From the NCBI GenBank assembly GCA_963760125.1, contig CAVXBV010000002.1:145092-209091 (forward strand): DNA of 64,000 bases. The letters run 5' to 3'. Source of the stretch: RYN-111 sp963760125. Lineage in GTDB: Bacteria; Actinomycetota; Actinomycetes; Mycobacteriales; SCTD01. The notes under the pieces are model-generated. The model saw only the letters and a list, made by a program, of their open reading frames with translations. It had not been told where the DNA came from and did no database searches. Positions 51,666 through 60,292 of this stretch are shown here, piece by piece. Position 1 is the first letter of the stretch; each line of letters begins with the position of its first letter. Made by a program: the position numbers and the translations under genes.

Positions 51666-52568
51666 TCAGGCCCGCAGGATCGCCTCGCAGACGGCCAGGC
51701 CCTCGCGCGCGCCGAGCGACACCGCGCGGGCGCACTCGATGACCCACCGACCGACCCCGTCCGGGCCGCCGGTCACGTAGTCGCGCACGGCCTCGTCGTA
51801 GGTGCGCAGCGGGGCACCGTCGGCGTCCGTCGACGGCCCGTGCCCGTGCCGACCACGACGCGCCGCGGCGTCGAGCTCGGCGTGCCCCACCTCGGGGGCG
51901 CTGACCGCCTTCGGGTCGAGGCCGCGGTCCACGAGCACCAGGCGAGCCGCCGCGCGCGCGACCAGCCCGTCCGCCGTACCGAAGGGGCGCAGCGCAACCA
52001 GCTCGCCGTGCACGACCGCCGACACGACCACGGCCGGGGCCTTGGTCGGGGCGAGCAGCAGGCGAGCGAGGCCATCGAGGCGCGCGGACGCCTCCACCGG
52101 CTGCGGCGCCGGGCCGAGCTCCAGCGGGTCGTCCGCCGGGTCCAGCAGCCCGGTACGGGGGCGGCCGAGGTGGTCCGGGTCGATCCCGAGATCCGCAGCG
52201 GCGAGCACGTGCAGCCGGGCCAGCGCCTGCCGCGGCGACCCCTTCCACGACGGGAGGACACTGCCGAGGTCGGCATGCAGCCGTACGGCGTTCGCGGCCA
52301 GCTGCGACAGGCGCGGGTCCTTGGACGCGACCGTGACCGCCTGCCCGTTCATGAGCTGCCCGCGCAGCCGCTCGAGCTCCATCCCCGCGCCCTCGAGGTC
52401 GGCCGACGCACGGGCACCGCGCAACGCCGACTCCGCGGTGACCTCGGCGGAGCGGCGGCGCAGGACCCGGTGGCCGAGCAGGCCGTCGACCGCCGTACGC
52501 GCCTCGGCGACTGCCTCAGTGACGCCGGGCAGGTCGAGGAGGGCAGCAAACGGATCGGGAGCGGTCAC
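51666..52568 (-). CDS. Degenerate Fic-like protein (Rv3662c/SCO3559 type)
   Basis: About 300 residues, mostly helical. Around residue 195, HGELVALRPFGTADGLVARA aligns with the Fic core HPFxxGNGRxxR, but the catalytic His is Arg and GNGR reads ADGL, so AMPylation in the usual way is unlikely. Homologues are often labelled oxidoreductase without evidence. GTG 52566-52568 is preferred: a TAGCGT -10 (52577-52582, minus strand) lies eight bases upstream; a TTG at 52577 would overlap that element. It converges on the Ms1-like RNA and diverges from acs. Confidence 0.78.
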   Translation of the reverse strand: MTAPDPFAALLDLPGVTEAVAEARTAVDGLLGHRVLRRRSAEVTAESALRGARASADLEGAGMELERLRGQLMNGQAVTVASKDPRLSQLAANAVRLHADLGSVLPSWKGSPRQALARLHVLAAADLGIDPDHLGRPRTGLLDPADDPLELGPAPQPVEASARLDGLARLLLAPTKAPAVVVSAVVHGELVALRPFGTADGLVARAAARLVLVDRGLDPKAVSAPEVGHAELDAAARRGRHGHGPSTDADGAPLRTYDEAVRDYVTGGPDGVGRWVIECARAVSLGAREGLAVCEAILRA

Positions 52569-52597
52569 GTCCCGCAACGCTAGGTGACAGGTGCAAG

Positions 52598-54556
52598 ATG
52601 CAGGTCATGACCGAGCTCTCCGCCCTGTCCACCGAGAACCGCCGCTTCGACCCGCCCGCCGCGCTCGCCGCGAACGCCAACGTCACGGCGCAGACCTACG
52701 CGGACGCCGCGAGGGACCGGCTCGGCTTCTGGGAGCAGCAGGCCGAACGGCTCGCGTGGGGCACGCGCTGGGACACCGTGCTGGACTGGCAGCCGCCGTT
52801 CGCGCAGTGGTTCGTCGGCGGTCGGCTGAACGCGAGCGTGAACTGCCTGGACCGGCACGTCGCCGCCGGCCTCGGCGACCGGGTCGCCTACCACTGGGTC
52901 GGGGAGCCGGCCGACGACATGCGCACGATCACCTACGCCGAGCTTCTGGCCCTGGTCTCCCAGGCAGCGCACGCGCTGACCGAGCTCGGGGTCCAGCAGG
53001 GCGACCGGGTCTGCATCTACCTGCCGATGATCCCGGAGGCGGCGATCGCGATGCTGGCGTGCGCGCGGATCGGGGCGGCCCACAGCGTGGTGTTCGGCGG
53101 GTTCAGCGCGCAGTCGCTGGTGGACCGGATCACCGATGCGGACGCGAAGGTCGTCATCACCAGCGACGGCGGCTACCGGCGCGGCGCGGCCAGCGCCCTG
53201 AAACCGGCGGTCGACGAGGCGGTCGCGCGCTGCCCCGGTGTGGAGCACGTCCTCGTCGTCCGCCGCACCGGCCAGGACGTCGCCTGGACCGACAAGGACC
53301 TGTGGTGGCACGACCTCGTGGACCGGCAGTCGACGACCCACGAGCCGGAGGCGTTCGACAGCGAGAACCCGCTGTTCCTGCTCTACACGAGCGGGACGAC
53401 GGGGCGGCCGAAGGGGATCTTGCACACCACCGGCGGCTACCTCACGCAGGTGGCCTGGACCCACTGGGCGGTGTTCGACCTCAAGCCGGAGACGGACGTC
53501 TACTGGTGCACCGCCGACGTCGGGTGGGTCACCGGCCACTCCTACTCCGTCTACGGGCCGCTCGCGAACGGCTGCACGAGCGTGCTCTACGAGGGCACGC
53601 CGGACGCGGGCGGCAAGGACCGCTGGTGGCAGATCGTGGAGGAGCTGAAGGTGAGCATCCTCTACACGGCACCCACCGCGATCCGGACCTTCATGAAGTG
53701 GGGCGACGACCTGCCCCGCGGCCGGGACCTGAGCAGCCTCAGGGTCCTCGGCTCGGTCGGCGAGCCGATCAACCCGGAGGCCTGGATGTGGTACCGCGAG
53801 GTCATCGGCGGCAGCCGCTGCCCCATCGTGGACACCTGGTGGCAGACCGAGACCGGCGCGATGATGATCGCGCCCCTGCCGGGCGTCACGTCGTGCAAGC
53901 CGGGGTCGGCGATGGGCCCGCTGCCCGGGATCAGCCTCGACGTCGTGAACGACGCCGCCGAGTCCAAGCCCGCCGGGTTCCTCACCCTGGACGAGCCGTG
54001 GCCCGCGATGCTGCGCGGCATCTGGAACGACGAGGAGCGCTACCGCGAGACCTACTGGGCGAAGTTCGGGACCCGCTACTTCGCCGGCGACGGCGCCAAG
54101 TGGGATGACGACCAGGTGCTGTGGCTGCTCGGTCGGGTGGACGACGTGATGAACGTCAGCGGTCACCGCATCAGCACGACCGAGGTCGAGAGCGCGCTCG
54201 TGTCCCACCCGAGCGTCGCCGAGGCCGCGGTCGTCGGGGCCGCGGACCCGACCACCGGTCAGGGCATCGTGGCGTTCGTGACCGTCAAGGGCTCGGTCGC
54301 CGACGACGTCAGCAGCGGCGAGGCGTTCGCCAAGGAGCTCCGGGACCACGTCGCCAAGCAGATCGGCCCGATCGCCAAGCCCCGGCAGATCCTCATCACC
54401 CCCGAACTGCCCAAGACCCGGTCCGGCAAGATCATGCGGCGCCTGCTCCGTGACGTCGCCGAACACCGCGAGCTGGGGGACGTCACCACCCTCGCCGACC
54501 CGACGGTCGTCAACGCGATCAACGCCTCCATGGCCGAGGCGCCCGCCGACGACTGA
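52598..54556 (+). CDS. acs: Acetyl-CoA synthetase
   Basis: A 652-residue AMP-forming enzyme that activates acetate to acetyl-CoA. FLLYTSGTTGRPKGILHTTG (about 259-278) is the P-loop; CTADVGWVTGHSYSVYGPL, DTWWQTETGAMMIAPLPG and GRVDDVMNVSGHRIS are ACS signatures; the C-terminal TRSGKIMRRLLR holds the catalytic lysine (about 611), the site that is inactivated by acetylation in other bacteria. ATG 52598 has AGGTG upstream; ATG 52607 is an alternative. In mycobacteria this locus (Rv3667) is linked to cAMP control; no CRP site is seen directly upstream here. Confidence 0.97.
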   Translation: MQVMTELSALSTENRRFDPPAALAANANVTAQTYADAARDRLGFWEQQAERLAWGTRWDTVLDWQPPFAQWFVGGRLNASVNCLDRHVAAGLGDRVAYHWVGEPADDMRTITYAELLALVSQAAHALTELGVQQGDRVCIYLPMIPEAAIAMLACARIGAAHSVVFGGFSAQSLVDRITDADAKVVITSDGGYRRGAASALKPAVDEAVARCPGVEHVLVVRRTGQDVAWTDKDLWWHDLVDRQSTTHEPEAFDSENPLFLLYTSGTTGRPKGILHTTGGYLTQVAWTHWAVFDLKPETDVYWCTADVGWVTGHSYSVYGPLANGCTSVLYEGTPDAGGKDRWWQIVEELKVSILYTAPTAIRTFMKWGDDLPRGRDLSSLRVLGSVGEPINPEAWMWYREVIGGSRCPIVDTWWQTETGAMMIAPLPGVTSCKPGSAMGPLPGISLDVVNDAAESKPAGFLTLDEPWPAMLRGIWNDEERYRETYWAKFGTRYFAGDGAKWDDDQVLWLLGRVDDVMNVSGHRISTTEVESALVSHPSVAEAAVVGAADPTTGQGIVAFVTVKGSVADDVSSGEAFAKELRDHVAKQIGPIAKPRQILITPELPKTRSGKIMRRLLRDVAEHRELGDVTTLADPTVVNAINASMAEAPADD

Positions 54557-54609
54557 CCGCCACGGCCATCTCCGCAGGTCACCTGCAGGCCCGGTGCACC
54601 GCTCTGCCC

Positions 54610-54615
54610 TAGCCT
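54610..54615 (+). promoter_or_regulatory. -10 element of the leaderless REC-GGDEF gene
   Basis: TAGCCT followed by exactly six bases and then GTG at 54622, the same geometry as the lysS, HAD and nth promoters. Confidence 0.5.
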
Positions 54616-54621
54616 GACGCC

Positions 54622-55536
54622 GTGTCGGCTCCCTGCATCCTGCTGTGCGACGACTCCTCGACGGTGCGCACGATCGCCCGGATGGAGCTCGACAACGCCG
54701 GTTACGAGGTTCGCGAGGTCTCCGACGGGGCCGAGGCGCTGGCCGTCGCGATCGAGCACCAGCCGGACGTGATCCTGCTCGACATCGAGATGCCGGTGAT
54801 GGACGGCTACGAGACGATCGTCGCGCTGAAGGCCGATCCGCGCACCGCGGACATCCCGGTCGTGTTCCTCACCGGTCGCTCTGCGGCGCACGACGTCGTG
54901 CGCGCTCTCAAGCTCGGGGGACACGACTACGTCCGCAAGCCCCCGGAGCCGGCCGAGCTGCTGGCCAGGGTGAACTCCGCCCTGCGCGTGAAGAGCCTGC
55001 AGGACCAGCTCAGGTCACGGGCGGCCGAGCTGGACCAGATGAGTCGCACCGACCACCTGACCGGCCTGTTCAACCGGCGGCACACCGAAGAGCGCCTGCG
55101 CGCCCTCGACGCCGGGGCGGTCCGCCACGGCTACCCGCTGGCGGTCCTGCTCGTCGACGTGGACCACTTCAAAGCGGTCAACGACACGTTGGGCCACCAG
55201 GCCGGGGACAAGGTCCTCGTCGCGATCGCCGAGCGACTGCAGAGCGGGATGCGCCTCGAGGACGTTCTGGGCCGGTGGGGCGGGGAGGAGTTCTTGCTGC
55301 TCCTGCCGCACACCAGCCTCGAGCAGGCCGCGGTGCTCGCCGAGCGCCTGCGCCGGGCCCTCGGTGCCGAGCCCGTGACGATCGAGGGTGTCGCGGTCCC
55401 CATCACGGTCAGCATCGGCGGGGCCGCGGCCGAGGCGCCCGGCGAGCACGATCTGGTTCAGCTCGCCGACACCGCGCTGTACGACGCCAAGAACGCCGGC
55501 CGCGACTGCGTCCGCCTGGCCCGCGCGGTCCCCTGA
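54622..55536 (+). CDS. Response regulator with GGDEF output (PleD-like diguanylate cyclase)
   Basis: A 304-residue two-domain protein. The receiver domain has DD (10-11), phospho-acceptor Asp54 in ILLDIEMPVMDGY, Thr in FLTGRS and Lys in VRKPPEP. After a coiled linker comes the GGDEF domain: TDHLTGLFNRRHTEERL, VDVDHFKAVNDTLGHQAGD and the active loop GGEEF (220-224). RLED (211-214) lies five residues before it, a complete RxxD inhibitory site, so product feedback is expected. It should synthesise c-di-GMP on phosphorylation. No sensor kinase is adjacent. GTG start probably leaderless. Confidence 0.94.
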   Translation: MSAPCILLCDDSSTVRTIARMELDNAGYEVREVSDGAEALAVAIEHQPDVILLDIEMPVMDGYETIVALKADPRTADIPVVFLTGRSAAHDVVRALKLGGHDYVRKPPEPAELLARVNSALRVKSLQDQLRSRAAELDQMSRTDHLTGLFNRRHTEERLRALDAGAVRHGYPLAVLLVDVDHFKAVNDTLGHQAGDKVLVAIAERLQSGMRLEDVLGRWGGEEFLLLLPHTSLEQAAVLAERLRRALGAEPVTIEGVAVPITVSIGGAAAEAPGEHDLVQLADTALYDAKNAGRDCVRLARAVP

Positions 55537-55538
55537 GC

Positions 55539-56441
55539 GTGCCGACCGAACCCGGCGCGCTGCTGATCGACGGGCCCTGGCGGCACCGCGACGTCAGCGC
55601 CTCCGGCCTGCGCTTCCACCTTGCGGAGCACGGGCCGGCTGACGGCCCGCTCGTCGTGCTGCTGCACGGCTTCCCGGAGTTCTGGTGGTCCTGGCGGCAC
55701 CAGCTCGTCGCGCTGGGCGACGCAGGTCTGCACGTCGTCGCCCCCGACCTACGGGGGTACGGCGCGAGCGACAAGCCGCCGCGAGGGTACGACCTCCCGA
55801 CCCTGGCCGCCGACCTCGCCGCCCTCGTGCGGGCGCTCGGTGCGGAGCGGGCCCACGTCGTCGGTCACGACTGGGGCGCCGCGATCGGCTGGACGGCCGC
55901 GACCCTCCACCCCTCGGTCGTGCGCCGGCTGTCGGTGCTCTCGCTACCGCACCCGCTGCGGTTCGAGCAGGCCCTGCGCACGGACCGTGCGCAGCTCCGG
56001 GCGTCGGCCTACCTCGGGATGATGCAGGTCCCTCGGCTCGCGGAGCGAAGGATCCTCGAGGACGACCTCGTCTCGACGCTCCTGCACCGCTGGGGCGGCC
56101 CGGGGTTTCCCGACGCCGAGACCGACCGGCGCTGCACCGAGGCCCTGCGGGTCACCGGCGCCGCGCACTGCGCGGCGGAGTACTACCGCTGGGCCTTCCG
56201 CAGCCGCTTCCGCCCGAGCGGCCGCCGGTTCCACAGCCAGCTCCAGCGCGGCGTGAACGTGCCGGTCCTGCAGGTGCACGGCGCGGTCGACGGGTGCGTG
56301 CTCGCCGCCTCGGCGCGCGGCTGCGAGCCGTGGACCCGCGCGGGTCTGGAGTACGTCGAGCTGTCCGGCGTCGGCCACTTCCCGCACCAGGAGTCACCCG
56401 AGCAGGTCACCGCGCTCCTGCTGGCCCACGAACGCGCCTGA
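55539..56441 (+). CDS. Alpha/beta hydrolase, epoxide-hydrolase-like
   Basis: A 300-residue alpha/beta hydrolase. VVLLHGFPEFWWSWRHQL carries the HGFP oxyanion motif, DLRGYGASDKPP follows, VVGHDWGAAIGW has Asp as nucleophile in G-x-D-x-G, as in epoxide hydrolases and haloalkane dehalogenases, and GVGHFPHQESPE gives the catalytic His. A cap domain lies between (about 135-215). In mycobacteria ephE (Rv3670) is in this position. GTG 55539-55541 is two bases after the REC-GGDEF stop. Substrate unknown. Confidence 0.9.
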   Translation: MPTEPGALLIDGPWRHRDVSASGLRFHLAEHGPADGPLVVLLHGFPEFWWSWRHQLVALGDAGLHVVAPDLRGYGASDKPPRGYDLPTLAADLAALVRALGAERAHVVGHDWGAAIGWTAATLHPSVVRRLSVLSLPHPLRFEQALRTDRAQLRASAYLGMMQVPRLAERRILEDDLVSTLLHRWGGPGFPDAETDRRCTEALRVTGAAHCAAEYYRWAFRSRFRPSGRRFHSQLQRGVNVPVLQVHGAVDGCVLAASARGCEPWTRAGLEYVELSGVGHFPHQESPEQVTALLLAHERA

Positions 56442-56457
56442 GCAGACGGTGTGCCGG

Positions 56458-56922
56458 TCAGGCGGCGCGGTTGCGCAGCTCGGCGGCCCGCGCCAGGTTG
56501 GCGAGGAAGGCGCGTGCCATGACGTCGAGGGTGGCCGCGTCGAGATCACTGCCGGGCAGGTCGTCGCACGTGAGCTCGAGCGTCGCGAGCGTCGCCCGCT
56601 CGCCCGGGACGGCTGGAGCGTGCGTCAGGACGAGCTCGCCGGTCGTCGCCGGCAACCCAGGGCCCACCCAGGTGAACCGCGTGACGTACGCCGTGGGCGT
56701 CCGCTGCGGGGGGAGCGCACGCACGCTCGCGGCCACGGCCCGGCCCTCGGCCAGGGCGGTCTCCACGACCACGCCGCCGCCGAGGTCGGCGACGCGACGC
56801 ACCCCCGGCCACAGCTCAAAGGCGCTCGGCCCGGCGAGCAGGAGCGCGGTGCTGGTGGGATCGGCGGCGATGCGCTGGGTGGCGCGCAGCGGAGCCCCGG
56901 GCGTCGGGGAGACGGCCGTCAT
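56458..56922 (-). CDS. Hypothetical protein
   Basis: About 154 residues from ATG 56920-56922, which has AGGAGG four bases upstream. Alternating short hydrophobic strands (GGGVVVETALAEG, YVTRFTWVGPG, LATLELTC) and a C-terminal helix (LDVMARAFLANLARAAELRN) suggest a SRPBCC/START-like fold, but I cannot support this by a motif. It faces the epoxide-hydrolase-like gene tail to tail. Confidence 0.7.
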   Translation of the reverse strand: MTAVSPTPGAPLRATQRIAADPTSTALLLAGPSAFELWPGVRRVADLGGGVVVETALAEGRAVAASVRALPPQRTPTAYVTRFTWVGPGLPATTGELVLTHAPAVPGERATLATLELTCDDLPGSDLDAATLDVMARAFLANLARAAELRNRAA

Positions 56923-57129
56923 GTCGCCTCCTGGGTCAGGGTCGGGACGGGTCTGCTTGCAAGAGTAAGCACCCCAGCAAGCAGTGTCGAGCATGAGCGC
57001 TGTGACACGAAGCACCGCGTCGTCGGTCGCCGACTACACCCAGGGCCGCGGAGTGCCGAAGATCACCTCGCCACCCCTTCGCCCGATCCGACCTGACGGC
57101 CCTTGCCCGCGGCCCGCCGAGGAGCCACC

Positions 57130-57378
57130 GTGCGCCGCATCTCGACCCTCACCCTGCTGACCACCGCCATGACGGCCGCCGCCGCGCTCACCGCGCGCGC
57201 CCACGGCCGGACGGACCTCCCCGCGCTCGCGCCGCTCGTCCCGGTGCTGCCGGTGCAGCGCCAGCCGCTGCTGCGCGACGTCCTGGAGGACGACGCCGAC
57301 CTGCTGGTCTCCGAGCAGGACGCCCATGACGAGCACGTGCTCGACGTGCTCGAGTCGCTGGTCCGGCGCGCGAGCTAG
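57130..57378 (+). CDS. Small, possibly exported hypothetical protein
   Basis: About 82 residues from GTG 57130-57132, which has GAGGAG six bases upstream. The N-terminal ISTLTLLTTAMTAAAALTA is a weak signal-peptide or anchor helix; the rest is acidic (LEDDADLLVSEQDAHDEHV) and ends at 57378, 16 bases from the convergent marP. No homologue recognised. Confidence 0.6.
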   Translation: MRRISTLTLLTTAMTAAAALTARAHGRTDLPALAPLVPVLPVQRQPLLRDVLEDDADLLVSEQDAHDEHVLDVLESLVRRAS

Positions 57379-57394
57379 GTGCGCGACCCGCTCG

Positions 57395-58579
57395 CTAGTC
57401 GCAGCCGCGGGTGCTGACGGCCCCGGTGGCCGTGCGTCCGCGCTGGGCGTCGCTGGACACCTCCTTGGCCGTCAGGGCGTAGCCGGTCTGCGGATCGTCG
57501 GCCGCTGCCGCGAACACCACGCCGTACACCGCGCCCTTCGGGTCGAGCAGGGGCCCCCCGGAGTTGCCGGGGCGGACCCGCGCCCGCAGGGCGTAGATCT
57601 CCCGGACCACGGTCTTGTCCTGGTAGATGTTGGGGCCACGGGCGTCCTGGGTGCCGCGGACCCGGGCGGCGTCGGCGCGGTAGGGCCCGTCCTGGGGATA
57701 GCCCACGACGATCGCGCTGTCGCCGGTCGAGGCCGGACCGGTGAAGCTCAAGGGCGTGCCGGTGAGCCCCGGGACGCGCAGCACGGCGATGTCCCGGTCC
57801 GCGTCGTACAGCACGACGGTGGCCCGGAGCTTGCGGCCGCCGACCTCGACGTCCGGGTCCTTGACCCCGGCGACGACGTGCGCGTTGGTCATGACGCGCT
57901 CAGGGGCGTAGAAGAACCCGGTGCCCTCGATGCGCTTGCTGCACGAGGTGGCGATGCCCGTGATCTTGAAGACGCGGCTCTGCGCGGCCTTGACCACCGC
58001 GGACCGGGCCAGGGCCGGGTCGGGCGGGTCGACCGGCTTGGCCTGCGTCGGGACCAGGTCGCCGAACACCTGCGGGAAGCCGCGGTCGTCGATGACCTTG
58101 CGGAACGACGCGAACAGCCCGCGAGCGCCCCCCGGGACGGCCTGGTCGACGGCGTCGAGGACCACCGAGCGGCGTACCTGGGACGCCAGGTTGACGAAGG
58201 CGGAGTTGGCGACCGCCGTCCCCACCAGCCAGGCCACCAGCAGCAGTGAGACCACGCTGACGCCGGCGCCGGCGAACGCGTCGAGCGTCCGCGCGGGCTT
58301 CCACAGGATCTTGTTGCGCACGACGTTGCCCAGCAGCGTCGCGACCACCTGACCGACCGACGCGAAGACGAAGACGCTCACCAGCGCGACGGTCACCGCG
58401 GGCAGGTTCTCCAGCGGGGACAGGCCGGCGATGCGCGGGGCGAGCGTCGCGCCCAGGACGCCCCCGCCGAGGAACCCGACGAAGGACAGCACCCCGACGA
58501 CGAAGCCCTGCCGGTAGCCCGAGAGTGCGAACCCCGCGGCGAGGACGATCAAGATCACGTCGAGCAGGTCTCCGCGCAC
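57395..58579 (-). CDS. marP: MarP-like membrane serine protease
   Basis: A 394-residue protein. Four N-terminal helices form a CvpA-like membrane domain (GFALSGYRQGFVVGVLSFVG), followed by a chymotrypsin-like protease domain with His in MTNAHVVAG (about 233), Asp in DADRDIAVLRV (about 264) and Ser in VRPGNSGGPLL (about 341). Two cysteines (TSCSK, near the start of the protease domain, and the C-terminal RGCD) match the disulfide that activates M. tuberculosis MarP, which protects cells at low pH. The gene order with nudix, thioredoxin and nth equals Rv3671c-Rv3674c. Confidence 0.93.
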   Translation of the reverse strand: MRGDLLDVILIVLAAGFALSGYRQGFVVGVLSFVGFLGGGVLGATLAPRIAGLSPLENLPAVTVALVSVFVFASVGQVVATLLGNVVRNKILWKPARTLDAFAGAGVSVVSLLLVAWLVGTAVANSAFVNLASQVRRSVVLDAVDQAVPGGARGLFASFRKVIDDRGFPQVFGDLVPTQAKPVDPPDPALARSAVVKAAQSRVFKITGIATSCSKRIEGTGFFYAPERVMTNAHVVAGVKDPDVEVGGRKLRATVVLYDADRDIAVLRVPGLTGTPLSFTGPASTGDSAIVVGYPQDGPYRADAARVRGTQDARGPNIYQDKTVVREIYALRARVRPGNSGGPLLDPKGAVYGVVFAAAADDPQTGYALTAKEVSSDAQRGRTATGAVSTRGCD

Positions 58580-58608
58580 CGGGCGAGCCTATCTGCGTCA
58601 GGTAGCGG

Positions 58609-58995
58609 TCAGGAAACGATGACCTTGCCGTCCATGCCGGAGTGGAACGTGCAGACGAAGGTGAACGTGCCGGCCGTGGGGAAGGTGACCGTGAGCTTCT
58701 CGTCCGCGTCCCCGGAGATCGTCCCGGTACGGCCCAGGGTGTCGTCGTCGAAGTGCAGGTTGTGCGGGACCCGGCCGAGGTTCTTCACATCGAGCGTCAC
58801 GGTGCCGACCTTCGCCTGGACCGTCGAGGGGTCGAACTCCAGCTTGTCGTTCATGCCGACGGTCGCTTCCTGGGCGCTCGCGTCACCGGTGGTGCTCGCC
58901 GCTGACCCCGGCGTCGAGGCGCCGTCGCCGCTGCTCCCGCCGCAGCCGGAAGCCAGCAGCACGGCGGACAGGGCGAGGACGAGGGATCGGTTCAC
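58609..58995 (-). CDS. Cupredoxin lipoprotein
   Basis: A 128-residue lipoprotein. The signal ends in the lipobox LLASGC (Cys18), followed by a Ser/Gly-rich linker and a plastocyanin-like beta-barrel. Copper ligands are His in PHNLHFDDD and Cys-His-Met in FVCTFHSGMDGKV, a complete type 1 copper site. It should be an electron carrier on the outer face of the membrane. GTG start overlaps the Nudix gene stop (GTGA). I do not recall this gene between Rv3671c and Rv3672c in mycobacteria. Confidence 0.9.
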   Translation of the reverse strand: MNRSLVLALSAVLLASGCGGSSGDGASTPGSAASTTGDASAQEATVGMNDKLEFDPSTVQAKVGTVTLDVKNLGRVPHNLHFDDDTLGRTGTISGDADEKLTVTFPTAGTFTFVCTFHSGMDGKVIVS

Positions 58996-59693
58996 GAGGG
59001 CCTCCTGGCGCTCTCCGGGACGTGCGGGGTGTGGGGGGATCGCTCCCAGGTGCGCTGGGCCAGCCGAAGGGCCTCGGGGTCCAGCTCGCGCAGCCGCTCA
59101 CGGTCCCACGGCTGCTCCCAGCCCGCGAGGGTGAGGATCCCGGCGACGAGGCCGGCGGTGAACCCCCACACCACCATGCCCCGCACCTCGAAGGCTGGTC
59201 CGATGAGCCCGCTGCTGTGCGTGATGCGAAACCGGTTGGCAGCATCGGTGAGCTCGGCAAGGGGCACGCGCGCCACGGCCGCGACCTCGGCGGTGTCGAC
59301 CACGTCGACGTCGTGCGGCGAGTGCCACCAGCCCACCACCGGGTGGACGACGAAGCCCGATGGCGGCAGGTAGAGCGCGGGCAGCACGCCGAGCACGTCG
59401 ACGCTCGCCGGGTCGAGACCGACTTCTTCCTGGGCCTCCCGCAGCGCCGCGGCGACCGGTCCGGCGTCCTCGGGGTCCTGGGCCCCGCCGGGAAAGGCCG
59501 GCTGGCCGGCATGGCTGCGCAGGGTCGCGGCCCGCTCGATCAGCAGCAGGTCGGGGCCGTCCCGTCCCTCGCCGAACAGGACGAGCACGGCGCTCTGCCG
59601 GCCGCCCTCGGGCGGCGGGAGGAAGCGGGTGAAGTGCTCGCCCTTCACCGTCGGGATCGCGTCGGCCAGCGGCTGCAGCCAGGCCGGGATCAC
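58992..59693 (-). CDS. CoA-type Nudix pyrophosphatase
   Basis: A 233-residue Nudix hydrolase. The Nudix box is QPAFPGGAQDPEDA followed by ALREAQEEVGLDP, the FPGG-xxDxxD variant of the NUDT7/8 CoA diphosphatases; a downstream YLPPSGFVVHPVVGW fits the NuCoA motif. It may cut CoA or oxidised CoA. GTG 59691-59693 overlaps the TlpA stop. Rv3672c is the syntenic homologue. Confidence 0.9.
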   Translation of the reverse strand: MIPAWLQPLADAIPTVKGEHFTRFLPPPEGGRQSAVLVLFGEGRDGPDLLLIERAATLRSHAGQPAFPGGAQDPEDAGPVAAALREAQEEVGLDPASVDVLGVLPALYLPPSGFVVHPVVGWWHSPHDVDVVDTAEVAAVARVPLAELTDAANRFRITHSSGLIGPAFEVRGMVVWGFTAGLVAGILTLAGWEQPWDRERLRELDPEALRLAQRTWERSPHTPHVPESARRPS

Positions 59694-60292
59694 ACCGTCA
59701 CCCCGAGGTAGGTCGTGACCATCTGCCGCAGGGCCGCGAGGTCGCGGAACGGTCCGGTCTTCACGTGCACCACCGTGCCCGCGGCGTCGACGAACAGGGT
59801 GACCGGTGGTCCTGAGCCGTAGCGCCGCAGCACCTGCTTGTCGTCGTCGACGACGGCCGGCCAGTGCTGACCGAGGTCCACGGCGAACTGCAGCGCCAGC
59901 CTCGGCTCGTCCAGGGTGTCCACGCCGACGAGGGCCACCTTGCCGCGCGCCCGCTCGCTGAAGGCGACCAGGGTCGGCATCTCCTCCTGGCACGGGGCAC
60001 ACCAGGAGCCGTAGACGTTGACGAGCGTCGGCGTGCCGGTCGGCACCCCGCGCAGAGGGACGTCGGGGCCACCACCGAGGCAGGGCAGGGTGAGGTCGGG
60101 CAGCTCCGGGCTGATGCCGGACGGGCACGGGTCGAGCGCTGCCTCGGCCCGCAGCGGCGCCAGGGAGGGTGCCGCCGGCGCCGCCGCGCCAGGCCCCTTG
60201 CCCGTGAACCCGTAGACCAGCGCGCTGCCGAAGCTGACGAGCAGCAGCACCAACCACGCGATCTGCACCTTGGACATCGGGCGGCGGCTCAT
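59690..60292 (-). CDS. TlpA/ResA-like thioredoxin
   Basis: A 200-residue membrane-tethered thioredoxin. One N-terminal helix (IAWLVLLLVSFGSALVYGF) is followed by a Pro/Ala-rich stretch and a TlpA fold with the redox pair WCAPC (NVYGSWCAPCQEEMPTLVAF). Two more Cys (DPCPSG, LPCLGG) lie in the membrane-proximal part. It should reduce or exchange disulfides outside the membrane. Possible clients encoded nearby are MarP (Cys pair) and the cupredoxin. ATG 60290-60292 overlaps the nth stop (ATGA). Confidence 0.92.
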   Translation of the reverse strand: MSRRPMSKVQIAWLVLLLVSFGSALVYGFTGKGPGAAAPAAPSLAPLRAEAALDPCPSGISPELPDLTLPCLGGGPDVPLRGVPTGTPTLVNVYGSWCAPCQEEMPTLVAFSERARGKVALVGVDTLDEPRLALQFAVDLGQHWPAVVDDDKQVLRRYGSGPPVTLFVDAAGTVVHVKTGPFRDLAALRQMVTTYLGVTV

